From positions 84,650 to 148,649 of the forward strand of contig PAPF01000009.1 in NCBI GenBank assembly GCA_002708825.1: a stretch of DNA of 64,000 nt, in the 5' to 3' direction. Position 1 is the first letter of the stretch. Each line of letters starts with the position of its first letter. Source of the stretch: Phyllobacteriaceae bacterium (GTDB lineage: Bacteria; Pseudomonadota; Alphaproteobacteria; Rhizobiales; Rhizobiaceae). The position numbers were made by a program, and so were the translations under genes. A model generated the notes under the pieces. It made no database searches. It saw nothing but the letters and a program-made list of their open reading frames with translations, and had not been told where the DNA came from. Shown here in pieces: positions 44,754 through 52,963 of this stretch.

Positions 44754-46058
44754 TCAGAGCGCCTGCGTGGTGTAGTCGACCTCGTCGGGATAAAGCCCGT
44801 CCTCGATGGAGGTCGTGTGCTGGACGACCAGCTTGTTGTTCTCGACCTTCGAAATGTATTGCGGGCCGAAGACCTGGTGCGTCTTGCCGTTGAACAGCTT
44901 GTCGCCCTGCGGATGCTCGTTGGAGCGCTGCATCGTGGTCATTGCCTCGACGGCCTCGATCAGCTTCGCGCGGTCGCCGGGCCCCTGGTAGCCCGCGGCC
45001 TCCATGCCAGCCTTGATGACGAACAGCGTTTCCCAGCAGCCGAACATGTGGGCGTAGGTGGACACATCCTTGGGATCGGAGACCGAGGCGCCATTCTCGT
45101 CCACGCCGACATGCTCGCGGTAGAATTTGTCGTATTCGCTCTGGTCGGCCTGGGCATAGCGCGGCATGCCTTCCCAGAAATAGGTGCCGTCGAGGAATTC
45201 CAGCCCCGGGCTGTTGAGATCGACGGCTTCGAGACTGTCGATGAAGCCGAAGATCTGCGGCTTGTTCGGGCCGTAGAACTCGCCCAGTTCCTTGACGAAG
45301 GTCAGCACGGCCGGCCCGACCATGACGTGGTAGATGACCTCGGTGTCGCGCGGGATCTTCGGGAAGTACCTGGTGAAGGAGGTTTCCGTCGGCGGAATGG
45401 CGATCTTCTCGATGATCTGGCCGCCATTGGCCTCGACGGCCTCGGAGAAGAAGTCGCGGTGATCGTGGCCGAAGGCATAGTCGGGGAAGATCATCGTGAC
45501 CTTCTTGCCGAGGTTCTGCGTGACGAAAGGCGCCATGGACTTCACCTGGCTCTTCACGTCGCAGATGCCCGGCTGGAGCGTATAGCGGTTGAGCGCGCCC
45601 GAGGCGACGTGATGGCCTTCGGAAACCACGAAATAGGGGATTTTCAGTTCGCCGGCGCGGGGCGCCGAGCCCATCACCACGTGCGAAAACAGCGTGCCAT
45701 AGGCGATGTCGCAATTGTGCTGGCTGGCGAATTTCTCGACCACTTCCGCGCCCCGCTTGGGATCGGTTCCGTCGTCTTCCGCGATGATCTCGACCGGCCG
45801 TCCGTTGATGCCGCCGCCTTCGTTGATGAGCTTGGCCGCCGCTGTCGTCACCCGGTCGTACCAGCGCCCGTAGGCCGCGCCGATGCCCGTGCGGTGAACC
45901 TGGAAGCCGATCTTGATCGGTTCGGAGGACTGCGCCTGCGCATAGCGCACGAAGCCCGGCAACGCCGCGGTGGCGGCAAGGGCGCCCGCACCGGCGGCTG
46001 CGCCCTTCAGGATGTCGCGGCGGGTTGTTCCAAGGTCTTTCCTGTCATTGGTCTTCAT
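44754..46058 (-). CDS. livK: ABC transporter substrate-binding protein (LivK-like), Tat-exported
   Basis: 434-residue periplasmic binding protein of the amide/branched-chain family. A twin-arginine signal (RR at residues 13-14, 'TTRRDILKG', then 'AAGAGALAATAALPG') directs export. 'IKIGFQVHRTGIGAAYGRWYDRVTTAA' region starts the first lobe. AGAGGAGA precedes ATG 46058; the frame extends 28 codons further without need. Its ligand is unknown; the genes around it suggest a nitrogen heterocycle or amide. First gene of livKHMGF, or second after the membrane-protein gene. Confidence 0.9.
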   Translation of the reverse strand: MKTNDRKDLGTTRRDILKGAAAGAGALAATAALPGFVRYAQAQSSEPIKIGFQVHRTGIGAAYGRWYDRVTTAAAKLINEGGGINGRPVEIIAEDDGTDPKRGAEVVEKFASQHNCDIAYGTLFSHVVMGSAPRAGELKIPYFVVSEGHHVASGALNRYTLQPGICDVKSQVKSMAPFVTQNLGKKVTMIFPDYAFGHDHRDFFSEAVEANGGQIIEKIAIPPTETSFTRYFPKIPRDTEVIYHVMVGPAVLTFVKELGEFYGPNKPQIFGFIDSLEAVDLNSPGLEFLDGTYFWEGMPRYAQADQSEYDKFYREHVGVDENGASVSDPKDVSTYAHMFGCWETLFVIKAGMEAAGYQGPGDRAKLIEAVEAMTTMQRSNEHPQGDKLFNGKTHQVFGPQYISKVENNKLVVQHTTSIEDGLYPDEVDYTTQAL

Positions 46059-46103
46059 GACGTTCTCCTCTGGAAGTCGGGCGGCGTGCCCCTTCGGATC
46101 GTA

Positions 46104-46147
46104 ACCTTGCGCAAGGTCAGGCGTTGAGTCCAGCGTTTTCAAACGCT
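46104..46147. promoter_or_regulatory. Two palindromes upstream of the livK-type gene
   Basis: ACCTTGCGCAAGGT (46104-46117) is a perfect 14-bp palindrome, and AGCGTTT (46132-46138) with AAACGCT (46141-46147) is a 7-2-7 inverted repeat. Both lie 46-90 bp before the livK start, suitable for an operator or a small mRNA hairpin at the end of the membrane-protein gene. Confidence 0.45.
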
Positions 46148-46152
46148 TCGCA

Positions 46153-47544
46153 TCAGGCCCCGCGCGGCGCAGCCAGAAGCCAGAGGCCGAACAGCGTGAA
46201 AACGATCATCACGGCGACCAGCGGGACCTGCGAGAGCAGCGCCTTGCGGTTGGACGCGAACATGGCGAGCGCGATGGCATGGGCCGCACAGATCGCGATC
46301 ACGTGGCCGGCCACCACGCCGCCGGCCTGCGTCAGGAAGAGGATGCGCACGCTCTCGGTCGTGTTCAGGAAACCGGTGGTGACCTCGTTGTGCTCGCCGT
46401 GCTCGTGAAAGGCATGGGTGAGGACTTCCAGCACGTATTGCCCGTTGACGAGGAGGACGGTCAGGTAATGGGCGAGATGGTAGCCAGCCGCGATGGGCAG
46501 GATCGCGCCTGCCTGCCTGCAGAAGGTTTCGCCAAAGCGGCCCGGTTCGCCGGCCAGTTTCAGGCCCGCCCATATCGCGGCGGCGAAGATGGTGGCAAAC
46601 GCCGCCATTGTCGTGAGCAGGCCGAGCACGGTCTGCAGCCAGACCGCCGAACGGCCAGGGAATTCCAGCGGGTTGACGCCGATGAAGGCAAGCCACGCGA
46701 ACGTCTCGTTGATGCCGTCGAAGGAACCGGTCGCCATCATCATCAGGACGAGCAGGGCGAGCGAAGCCGTCAGGGGGTTGCCGTTTGCGATGGCGTGACC
46801 CCAGAGCCCGATCCGCCACCCGCCGCCATGGCGCGCGATCGGGCCGGCCCTCGCCATCAATCCCATGATGACGGTGACGAATTCGCCGCGCGCCAGCCAG
46901 GCCCTTGGGCCGAACAGCACCATGGCGGCGAGCGTGAAGCCGAGATAGCCGGACAGGATCGCCGCCAGGCGGTCCGGATCGTCCGGGGCGATATCGGCGA
47001 GATAAAAAAAGCCGAAGGCAAGGTAGAGCAGGATGGCGGGCAGGGATCCGACGGCCTCCGGCAGTGGTACGAGGGCGGTGGCGCGGCCGGCGCGCTCCAG
47101 CAGCCAAGTCATTGCGGCAAACGGGTTGAGCCAGCGCCATATGTCCCCGATCAGGGCCTGCAGGAAGACCAGCACGATCCACCAGACCGTCCAGACGGCA
47201 AGGGGCAGCGGATTTTCCAGCGGGTCGCGTGTGCCGAGAAATCCGGCGCCAATCAGCACCAGAAGCAGGACAAGCGCGCCGGACTGGCTGGCATGGCGCA
47301 GGCCGTCCAGTCCCGGCAGGGGCAGGCGCAGCGATGAAAACAGCCGGGCCGTGACACTGCGTGGAAGAACCAGCATGGCCAGTATGGTGACCACGACGAC
47401 GGTGACGCCGGAGGCGATGTAGATGCCCGTCGGCAGAAGGAGGACAAGCCCGCCTTCGGACACATGCGCCATGGCGGGCGATACGCCACAAAGCAGCATA
47501 AGCGAAGCGCCTGTGCCTGTCCGCCATGCCAAGCCGTCCCTCAT
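46153..47544 (-). CDS. Polytopic membrane protein of unknown function
   Basis: 463 residues with a likely signal sequence or first helix ('LMLLCGVSPAMAH') and about ten to twelve further hydrophobic helices. 'WWIVLVFLQALIGDIWRWLNPF' resembles a motif I recall in actinobacterial membrane proteins sometimes labelled fenitrothion hydrolase, a label with little support. His-rich segments 'AGYHLAHYLTVLL' and 'THAFHEHGEHNEV' might bind metal. It is between the hyuA promoter and livK, same strand as the transporter, so it may belong to that operon. I do not assign a function. Confidence 0.75.
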   Translation of the reverse strand: MRDGLAWRTGTGASLMLLCGVSPAMAHVSEGGLVLLLPTGIYIASGVTVVVVTILAMLVLPRSVTARLFSSLRLPLPGLDGLRHASQSGALVLLLVLIGAGFLGTRDPLENPLPLAVWTVWWIVLVFLQALIGDIWRWLNPFAAMTWLLERAGRATALVPLPEAVGSLPAILLYLAFGFFYLADIAPDDPDRLAAILSGYLGFTLAAMVLFGPRAWLARGEFVTVIMGLMARAGPIARHGGGWRIGLWGHAIANGNPLTASLALLVLMMMATGSFDGINETFAWLAFIGVNPLEFPGRSAVWLQTVLGLLTTMAAFATIFAAAIWAGLKLAGEPGRFGETFCRQAGAILPIAAGYHLAHYLTVLLVNGQYVLEVLTHAFHEHGEHNEVTTGFLNTTESVRILFLTQAGGVVAGHVIAICAAHAIALAMFASNRKALLSQVPLVAVMIVFTLFGLWLLAAPRGA

Positions 47545-47600
47545 GCGGCCCCCCAGAAATCCCTGCCGTCATGCGGCCCCGGCATTCGACCGCGTCCGCG

Positions 47601-47630
47601 TTGACAAGGCAAGAGGTTTGCGCGTTCATT
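47601..47630 (+). promoter_or_regulatory. Promoter of the hyuA operon
   Basis: TTGACA (47601-47606), an 18-bp spacer and TTCATT (47625-47630; or GTTCAT with 17 bp) form a housekeeping-type promoter 29-58 bp before the hyuA ATG. Confidence 0.55.
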
Positions 47631-47643
47631 TGCATACGAAGAA
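47627..47643. promoter_or_regulatory. Shared 17-bp motif, site 2 (hyuA promoter)
   Basis: CATTTGCATACGAAGAA overlaps and follows the -10 box of the hyuA promoter. It differs at only two positions from the site in front of the molybdenum hydroxylase operon, where it also follows a TTGACA promoter. The divergent membrane-protein gene could be controlled from here too. Confidence 0.72.
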
Positions 47644-47658
47644 TTCGCGGGAGCGAGC

Positions 47659-49722
47659 ATGGATGAGGCGGGCGTCCGCATAGCCGGGATCGACGTGGGC
47701 GGCACCTTCACCGACCTGGTCCTGCTCGACCAGGCAAGCGGCGGGGTCCGTCTGGCCAAGGTACCGAGCACGCTGGAGAACCAGGCTTTCGGCGTCCTGG
47801 CGGCGCTGGAGGAGGCGGGCGCCGATTTGGCACACCTCGGCCTCATCATCCACGGGACCACCACAACGACCAATGCCGTGCTCGAACGCAAGCTGTCACG
47901 CACTGGCCTGATCACGACGCAAGGCTTTCGTGATGTCCTCGAGCTCGGTCGCAGGACACGACCGCAAGCCTATGGCATGAAAGGCGAATTTCGGCCCATA
48001 ATCCCGCGTGACTTGCGCCTGGAAGTCAGCGAGCGCATGGATGCTGATGGCGCGGTCGTCGTCCCCCTCGACGAGGCGGCGGTGGAAGCGGCGGCACGGC
48101 AATTGCTGGAGGCGGGATGCGAATCCGTCGTCGTCCACTTCCTCCACGCCTATGCCAATCCGGCGCATGAGCAACGGGCGGGCGAGATCGTGCGCGCGCT
48201 CTGGCCAAACGGTCATGTGACGCTCGGTCACGAAATCCTGTCGGAAGCGCGCGAGTTCGAACGCGGCGTGACTGCCGCCGTGAATGCATCCGTTCAGCCC
48301 CTGCTCGAACGCTATGTCCGGCGATTGCGCGAGGAACTGGAAGCGCGCGGCTATGGCGGCGAAGTCCTGGTCATGAACGGCAATGGCGGCATGGTCTCAT
48401 CGCGGCTGGTGGCCCGCGAGGCTGCCAAGACGGTGATGTCCGGCCCGGCATCGGGTGTGAAGGCCGCGGCCCATACCGGCCTGCTGGCCGGCATCTCCAA
48501 TCTCGTGACCTACGACATGGGGGGGACCTCGACCGATGTCGCGCTGATCCGTGGCGGTGTGCCGCCGGTCTCGTCGGAGATCGAGATCGAATATGCCATG
48601 CCGATCCACGTGCCGATGGTGGACGTGCGTACGGTCGGCGCTGGCGGCGGGTCCATCGCGCGGGTCAATGCCGCCGGCCTGCTGGACGTCGGGCCGATGA
48701 GCGCGGGCGCCGTGCCGGGACCCGTCTGCTATGGCCGTGGCGGGACGGAACCGACCATCTCGGACGCAAACCTGCTTCTCGGACGGCTCGATCCCTCGCG
48801 CCTGAAATCGGTGGAAGGCGGCGTGTCTGTGGATCATGTCGCCGCGATTTTCGAGGAACGGATCGGCAGGCCGCTCGGCCTCGATGCGACGGGTGCGGCG
48901 GCGGCCGTCATCCGCATGGCCAATACGAAGATGGCCGGCGCGATCCGCATGGTATCGGTTTCGATGGGCGCCGATCCGCGCGATTTCGCGCTGTTCGCCT
49001 TCGGCGGGGCGGGACCGCTCCATGCCTGCGCCCTGGCGCGCGAACTGGCCATCCCGCGTGTTCTCGTTCCGCCACGTCCGGGCATCACCAATGCGCTGGG
49101 CTGCGTCGTGGCCGATCTTCGCCATGATTTCGTCAATACGATCAACAGTCCCGTCGCTTCGCTCGATATCGATGCCCTGCACCGCCTGATCGCGGAACGC
49201 ATGGGCGAGGGTGAGGCATTGATCCGCAAGGAGAAGGTGGAGACCCGGACCATCCGTTACCTCGTCTCCGCCGACATGCAGTTCGCCGGCCAGACCCACC
49301 TGTTGCGGGTCCCAATGCCGGATGCATGGCCGGACCGGGAGATGCTCCAGTCCCTGTTCGAGAAAGCCTATTTCGCGCGCTTCAAGGTGCAGTTGCCGGA
49401 CATCCGCGCCGTCCTCGTCAACATCAACGTCTCGGTGATCGGCGAACGCCCGGCCCTGGACCTCTCCGCCCTGATCGACCCGGCTGGCCGGAAGGCATCC
49501 CTGCCCGAGGCACAGACCGGCACGCGGCCGGTCTGGTTCGACAGCGGCTGGTGCGAGACGCCGGTCTACTGGCGTGATTTCCTGCCGCTCACCTTCGATC
49601 TCGAAGGCCCGGCGGTGATCCAGCAGATGGACACGACCATCTTGGTCGAGCCGGGCGACCGCGCCGTTGGCGATGTCCATGGCAATATTATCGTCGCGGT
49701 GGGAGGCGGTCATGGCACTTGA
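47659..49722 (+). CDS. hyuA: Hydantoinase/oxoprolinase family protein, A subunit
   Basis: 687-residue ATP-dependent cyclic amide hydrolase subunit (N-methylhydantoinase A type). 'IAGIDVGGTFTDLVLLD' at the N-terminus and 'TYDMGGTSTDVALIRGG' in the middle are the actin-like ATP-binding motifs; 'HGTTTTTNAVLERK' is the family signature. The enzyme opens a lactam or hydantoin-like ring at the expense of ATP. Co-regulation with the hydroxylase operon makes tetrahydro-6-oxonicotinate, a cyclic amide, an attractive substrate; this is inference. It overlaps hyuB by 11 bp. Confidence 0.92.
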   Translation: MDEAGVRIAGIDVGGTFTDLVLLDQASGGVRLAKVPSTLENQAFGVLAALEEAGADLAHLGLIIHGTTTTTNAVLERKLSRTGLITTQGFRDVLELGRRTRPQAYGMKGEFRPIIPRDLRLEVSERMDADGAVVVPLDEAAVEAAARQLLEAGCESVVVHFLHAYANPAHEQRAGEIVRALWPNGHVTLGHEILSEAREFERGVTAAVNASVQPLLERYVRRLREELEARGYGGEVLVMNGNGGMVSSRLVAREAAKTVMSGPASGVKAAAHTGLLAGISNLVTYDMGGTSTDVALIRGGVPPVSSEIEIEYAMPIHVPMVDVRTVGAGGGSIARVNAAGLLDVGPMSAGAVPGPVCYGRGGTEPTISDANLLLGRLDPSRLKSVEGGVSVDHVAAIFEERIGRPLGLDATGAAAAVIRMANTKMAGAIRMVSVSMGADPRDFALFAFGGAGPLHACALARELAIPRVLVPPRPGITNALGCVVADLRHDFVNTINSPVASLDIDALHRLIAERMGEGEALIRKEKVETRTIRYLVSADMQFAGQTHLLRVPMPDAWPDREMLQSLFEKAYFARFKVQLPDIRAVLVNINVSVIGERPALDLSALIDPAGRKASLPEAQTGTRPVWFDSGWCETPVYWRDFLPLTFDLEGPAVIQQMDTTILVEPGDRAVGDVHGNIIVAVGGGHGT

Positions 49723-51514
49723 CCCGGTGACACTGTCGGTCATTCAGGCGGGCCTGCAGCAGGTCTGCGACGAGATGGACCTGACTTTCTCGCGCGCCGC
49801 CTTCTCGCCCGTCATCGCTGAAGCAAACGACCGCTCCGACGGCATCTATTCCGCCGAGGACGGCTCACTCATCGCGCAAGGCGCGGGCGGCCTGCCGGTC
49901 TTCGTCGGCACGATGCAATATTCCACGCGCACGCTGATCGCCATGATCGGCGAGGGCAGGGCCGCGGCACCCGCCCCCGGCGACATCTACATCGTCAACG
50001 ATCCCTATCTCGGCGGCACCCATCTCATGGACGTGCGCTTCGCCATGCCCTTCTACCGCGACGGGGAAATCTTCTGCTGGCTTTCCAACACAGGCCACTG
50101 GCCCGATACGGGCGGGGCGGTCCCCGGCGGATTTTCTGCATCCGCCACGGCGGTCGAGCAGGAGGGACTGCGCCTGCCACCGGTGCGGCTCTTCAAGCAG
50201 GGCGTTCTGGACCCGGAAATCTACGCGATCATCTGCTCCAACATCCGCGTGGCTGACCAGCGCATCGGCGACGTGAAGGCGCAGGCCGCTGCCCTTCAGG
50301 TGGGCGCCGACCGGCTGTCGGAACTGCTCGACCGCTATGGTGACGCGACCGTGCGCCAGGCCATCGGCGAGTTGCGGTCACGCGCTGCCGAGCAGATGCG
50401 CGCGCTCGTCTCGGCAATCCCGGATGGCTGCTACCGTTCCGTCGCCTGGGTGGACAGCGACGGCGTGGTCAACGAACCTCTGGCCATCCGCCTCGCGGTC
50501 ACGAAGGCGGGTGACACCCTGAACTTCGATTTTTCCGGTTCCTCGCCACCCTGTGCCGGACCGATGAACTCGGTGCTGGCGACGACATTGTCCTCGGTCT
50601 ACCTCGCCATGCGGCATATCTTTCCGGAAGTGCCGATCTCGGCAGGGGCGTTCGAGCCGCTGCATGTCACCGGCTATACGGGCACCTTCCTCGATGCCCG
50701 TTATCCACGGCCGGTCTCGGGCTGCGCGGCAGAGGTGTCGCAGCGCATCGCCGAGGCGGTCTTCGCGGCGCTCGTCGAAGCCTTGCCGGACCGGGTGACC
50801 GCTGCACCTGCCGGCACGTCGGGAAATTTCGCGCTTGGCGGTCACGACCCGGCAAAGGGGCGCGATTTCGTCATGTATCAATTGTCCGGTGGCGGCTATG
50901 GCGGCAATGGCGACCATGACGGGCTTGCCAATGGCTGTTCGACCATCGGCATTTCCAAGGCGCCGCCCGTCGAGATCATGGAGCAGGCCTTCCCGGTGCT
51001 CTACCGCCGCTATGCGTTGCGCGAGGGATCGGGCGGAGCCGGGCGCCATCGAGGCGGCTTCGGCCTCGACTATGAACTGGAACTCAGGCGCGGGTCGGCG
51101 CGTGCCTCCTTCGTCATGGACCATGGCCGCTTCGGTCCCCAGGGTGCGCTTGGCGGCGCCGATGGCGCGGTGAACGAGGTGACGGTCTGGCGGTCCGGCA
51201 AGCCCTACACGCCGGTCCACCTATCGAAGGAGCAGGATATTCCGCTTTCGCCCGGCGACCGGGTGCATGTGCGCACGCCCGGCGGCGGGGGATTCGGCGA
51301 TCCCCTGACGCGCGACCCACAGGCTGTGGCCGAGGATGTGCGGCTGCAGCGCTATACCGCCGACCAGGCCCATCGCCTGTTCGGCGTGGTGCTGACCGGC
51401 GATCCGGTTTCCGTCGACACGGCGGCGACTGCCAAGCTGCGCCGCGCGATGCGTGAAGGCGTTGCGCCACCCGCGGCACTTGCCTATACGGACGCGGACA
51501 AAAGCGCGCATTGA
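49712..51514 (+). CDS. hyuB: Hydantoinase/oxoprolinase family protein, B subunit
   Basis: 600-residue partner of HyuA. 'DPVTLSVIQAGLQQVCDEMDLTFSRAAFSPVIAEANDRSDGIY' region, 'GDIYIVNDPYLGGTHLMDVRF' and 'GGAGRHRGGFGLDYELEL' are HyuB signatures, and 'RVHVRTPGGGGFGDPLTRDP' ends the domain. ATG 49712 lies within the end of hyuA; an earlier ATG at 49667 would overlap more with no gain. A and B subunits normally form one enzyme. Confidence 0.93.
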   Translation: MALDPVTLSVIQAGLQQVCDEMDLTFSRAAFSPVIAEANDRSDGIYSAEDGSLIAQGAGGLPVFVGTMQYSTRTLIAMIGEGRAAAPAPGDIYIVNDPYLGGTHLMDVRFAMPFYRDGEIFCWLSNTGHWPDTGGAVPGGFSASATAVEQEGLRLPPVRLFKQGVLDPEIYAIICSNIRVADQRIGDVKAQAAALQVGADRLSELLDRYGDATVRQAIGELRSRAAEQMRALVSAIPDGCYRSVAWVDSDGVVNEPLAIRLAVTKAGDTLNFDFSGSSPPCAGPMNSVLATTLSSVYLAMRHIFPEVPISAGAFEPLHVTGYTGTFLDARYPRPVSGCAAEVSQRIAEAVFAALVEALPDRVTAAPAGTSGNFALGGHDPAKGRDFVMYQLSGGGYGGNGDHDGLANGCSTIGISKAPPVEIMEQAFPVLYRRYALREGSGGAGRHRGGFGLDYELELRRGSARASFVMDHGRFGPQGALGGADGAVNEVTVWRSGKPYTPVHLSKEQDIPLSPGDRVHVRTPGGGGFGDPLTRDPQAVAEDVRLQRYTADQAHRLFGVVLTGDPVSVDTAATAKLRRAMREGVAPPAALAYTDADKSAH

Positions 51515-51527
51515 CCGGAACCGTTCC

Positions 51528-52826
51528 ATGACAAAGCCCCATGTCCTGATTGCCGGCGGCGGCATTGGCGGCCTCGCCGCCGCCCTGACGCTCAACCAGA
51601 TCGGCGTGTCCTGCACCGTCTTCGAACAGGTGCGCGACCTCAAACCGCTCGGTGTCGGCATCAATATCCAGCCCAATGCCGTGCGGGAACTCTACGATCT
51701 GGGCTTTACCGCCGACGATCTGGACCGTGTGGGCCTGCCGGCGAAGGAATGGGCGCTGGTGGGGCTGAACGGCAACGACATTTATTCGGAACCGCGCGGC
51801 CTGCTGGCCGGCTACAACTGGCCTCAATATGCGGTGCATCGCGGCCAGTTCCACATGATGCTGGCCGAGGCGTTCATGGCGCGGGCGGGCGCCGGTGCCT
51901 TGCGTCTGGGCGCCAGGGTCACCGGCTACGAAAACAATGCCGACGGAACCGTGACGGCTCACATCGAACAGGGCGACGGCTCCACGACCCGCGAAACCGG
52001 CTCGCTGCTGATCGGGGCCGACGGCATCCATTCCGCCATCCGCGCACAGATGCATCCCGGCCAGCCACCGATCCACTGGGGTGGCGCGATCATGTGGCGG
52101 GGCACCACCCAAGCCAGGCCGATCCGCACCGGCTCCTCCTTCGTCGGGCTGGGAACGCACCGGCATCGCATGGTGATCTATCCGATTTCCCATCCGGACC
52201 CGGATACGGGTATGGCAACGATCAACTGGATTGCCGAGATGACGCTGGACAATTCGGAGGGCTGGCAGTCAAGCGGCTGGTTCCGGCCTGTCGAGATCGA
52301 CGAATTCGTCCATAATTTCGAGGGCTTCCGCTACGACTGGCTGGACGTGCCGGAGATGCTGCGCAAGGCCGACATCGCCTACGAGAATCCGATGATCGAC
52401 CGCGATCCAATTCCAACCTGGGTGGACGGGAGTGTCGCCCTGATGGGAGACGCCGCCCACGCCATGTATCCGACCGGTTCCAACGGCGCGAGCCAGGCGA
52501 TCATCGACGCGCGCGTGATGGGTGCGGCCATGGTAAAGCAGGGGGTGACGCGGGATGCCCTTTCTGCCTACGACGCGAAGCTGTGCGGACCCGTCTCCGA
52601 ACTGATCCTGCGCAATCGCGGGGCAGGGCCGTTCGGACTGCTGAACATGGTGGACGAGCGCTGTGGCGGGGAGTTCGACGATATCGACGACGTGATCCCG
52701 GCAGCCGAGCGGGCCGAATTCATGGCGAAGTACAAGGCCGCGGCCGGATTCGCCATCGAGAAGCTCAATTCGTCCGGCCCCACCATCGCACCCGGCGCCC
52801 GCGCCGCTGTCACCCAGCCGGCCTGA
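51528..52826 (+). CDS. Flavin-dependent oxidoreductase (FAD aromatic hydroxylase fold)
   Basis: 432-residue FAD-dependent monooxygenase-like protein. 'VLIAGGGIGGLAAALTLNQIG' is the dinucleotide-binding GxGxxG motif, 'LLIGADGIHSAIR' the DG motif, and 'VALMGDAAHAMYPTGSNGASQAI' the second FAD motif (GD). Relatives include salicylate hydroxylase and PhzS-like enzymes. It starts 13 bp after hyuB, so it belongs to the ring-cleavage operon. It may hydroxylate a pathway intermediate; I do not call it 6-hydroxynicotinate 3-monooxygenase because similarity to NicC cannot be judged by eye. Confidence 0.88.
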   Translation: MTKPHVLIAGGGIGGLAAALTLNQIGVSCTVFEQVRDLKPLGVGINIQPNAVRELYDLGFTADDLDRVGLPAKEWALVGLNGNDIYSEPRGLLAGYNWPQYAVHRGQFHMMLAEAFMARAGAGALRLGARVTGYENNADGTVTAHIEQGDGSTTRETGSLLIGADGIHSAIRAQMHPGQPPIHWGGAIMWRGTTQARPIRTGSSFVGLGTHRHRMVIYPISHPDPDTGMATINWIAEMTLDNSEGWQSSGWFRPVEIDEFVHNFEGFRYDWLDVPEMLRKADIAYENPMIDRDPIPTWVDGSVALMGDAAHAMYPTGSNGASQAIIDARVMGAAMVKQGVTRDALSAYDAKLCGPVSELILRNRGAGPFGLLNMVDERCGGEFDDIDDVIPAAERAEFMAKYKAAAGFAIEKLNSSGPTIAPGARAAVTQPA

Positions 52827-52901
52827 CGGCCCGGCGGGCAGGATGTTTTCAAGGAACCATTGAAGTTCGATCGACGGTTTTCACCGACGGATGAACCGAT
52901 T

Positions 52902-52917
52902 CCGGTTGAAAAACCGG
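52902..52917 (+). repeat. Hairpin in the ilvD leader
   Basis: CCGGTT (52902-52907) and AACCGG (52912-52917) form a 6-bp stem with a GAAA tetraloop 46 bp upstream of ilvD. A GNRA-type loop makes it a stable RNA hairpin; no T-run follows, so it is not a terminator. Confidence 0.4.
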
Positions 52918-52963
52918 CCTGGAACCGCCAAAACGCAGGGTCATATCAGAAGAGGGATGAACC

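Noticed and set aside
51528-52826. Calling the flavin oxidoreductase a 6-hydroxynicotinate 3-monooxygenase (NicC)
   Set aside because: Only general FAD-hydroxylase motifs are visible. The presence of a reductive Hnr-like protein argues against the oxidative NicC route, so the call would be over-specific.
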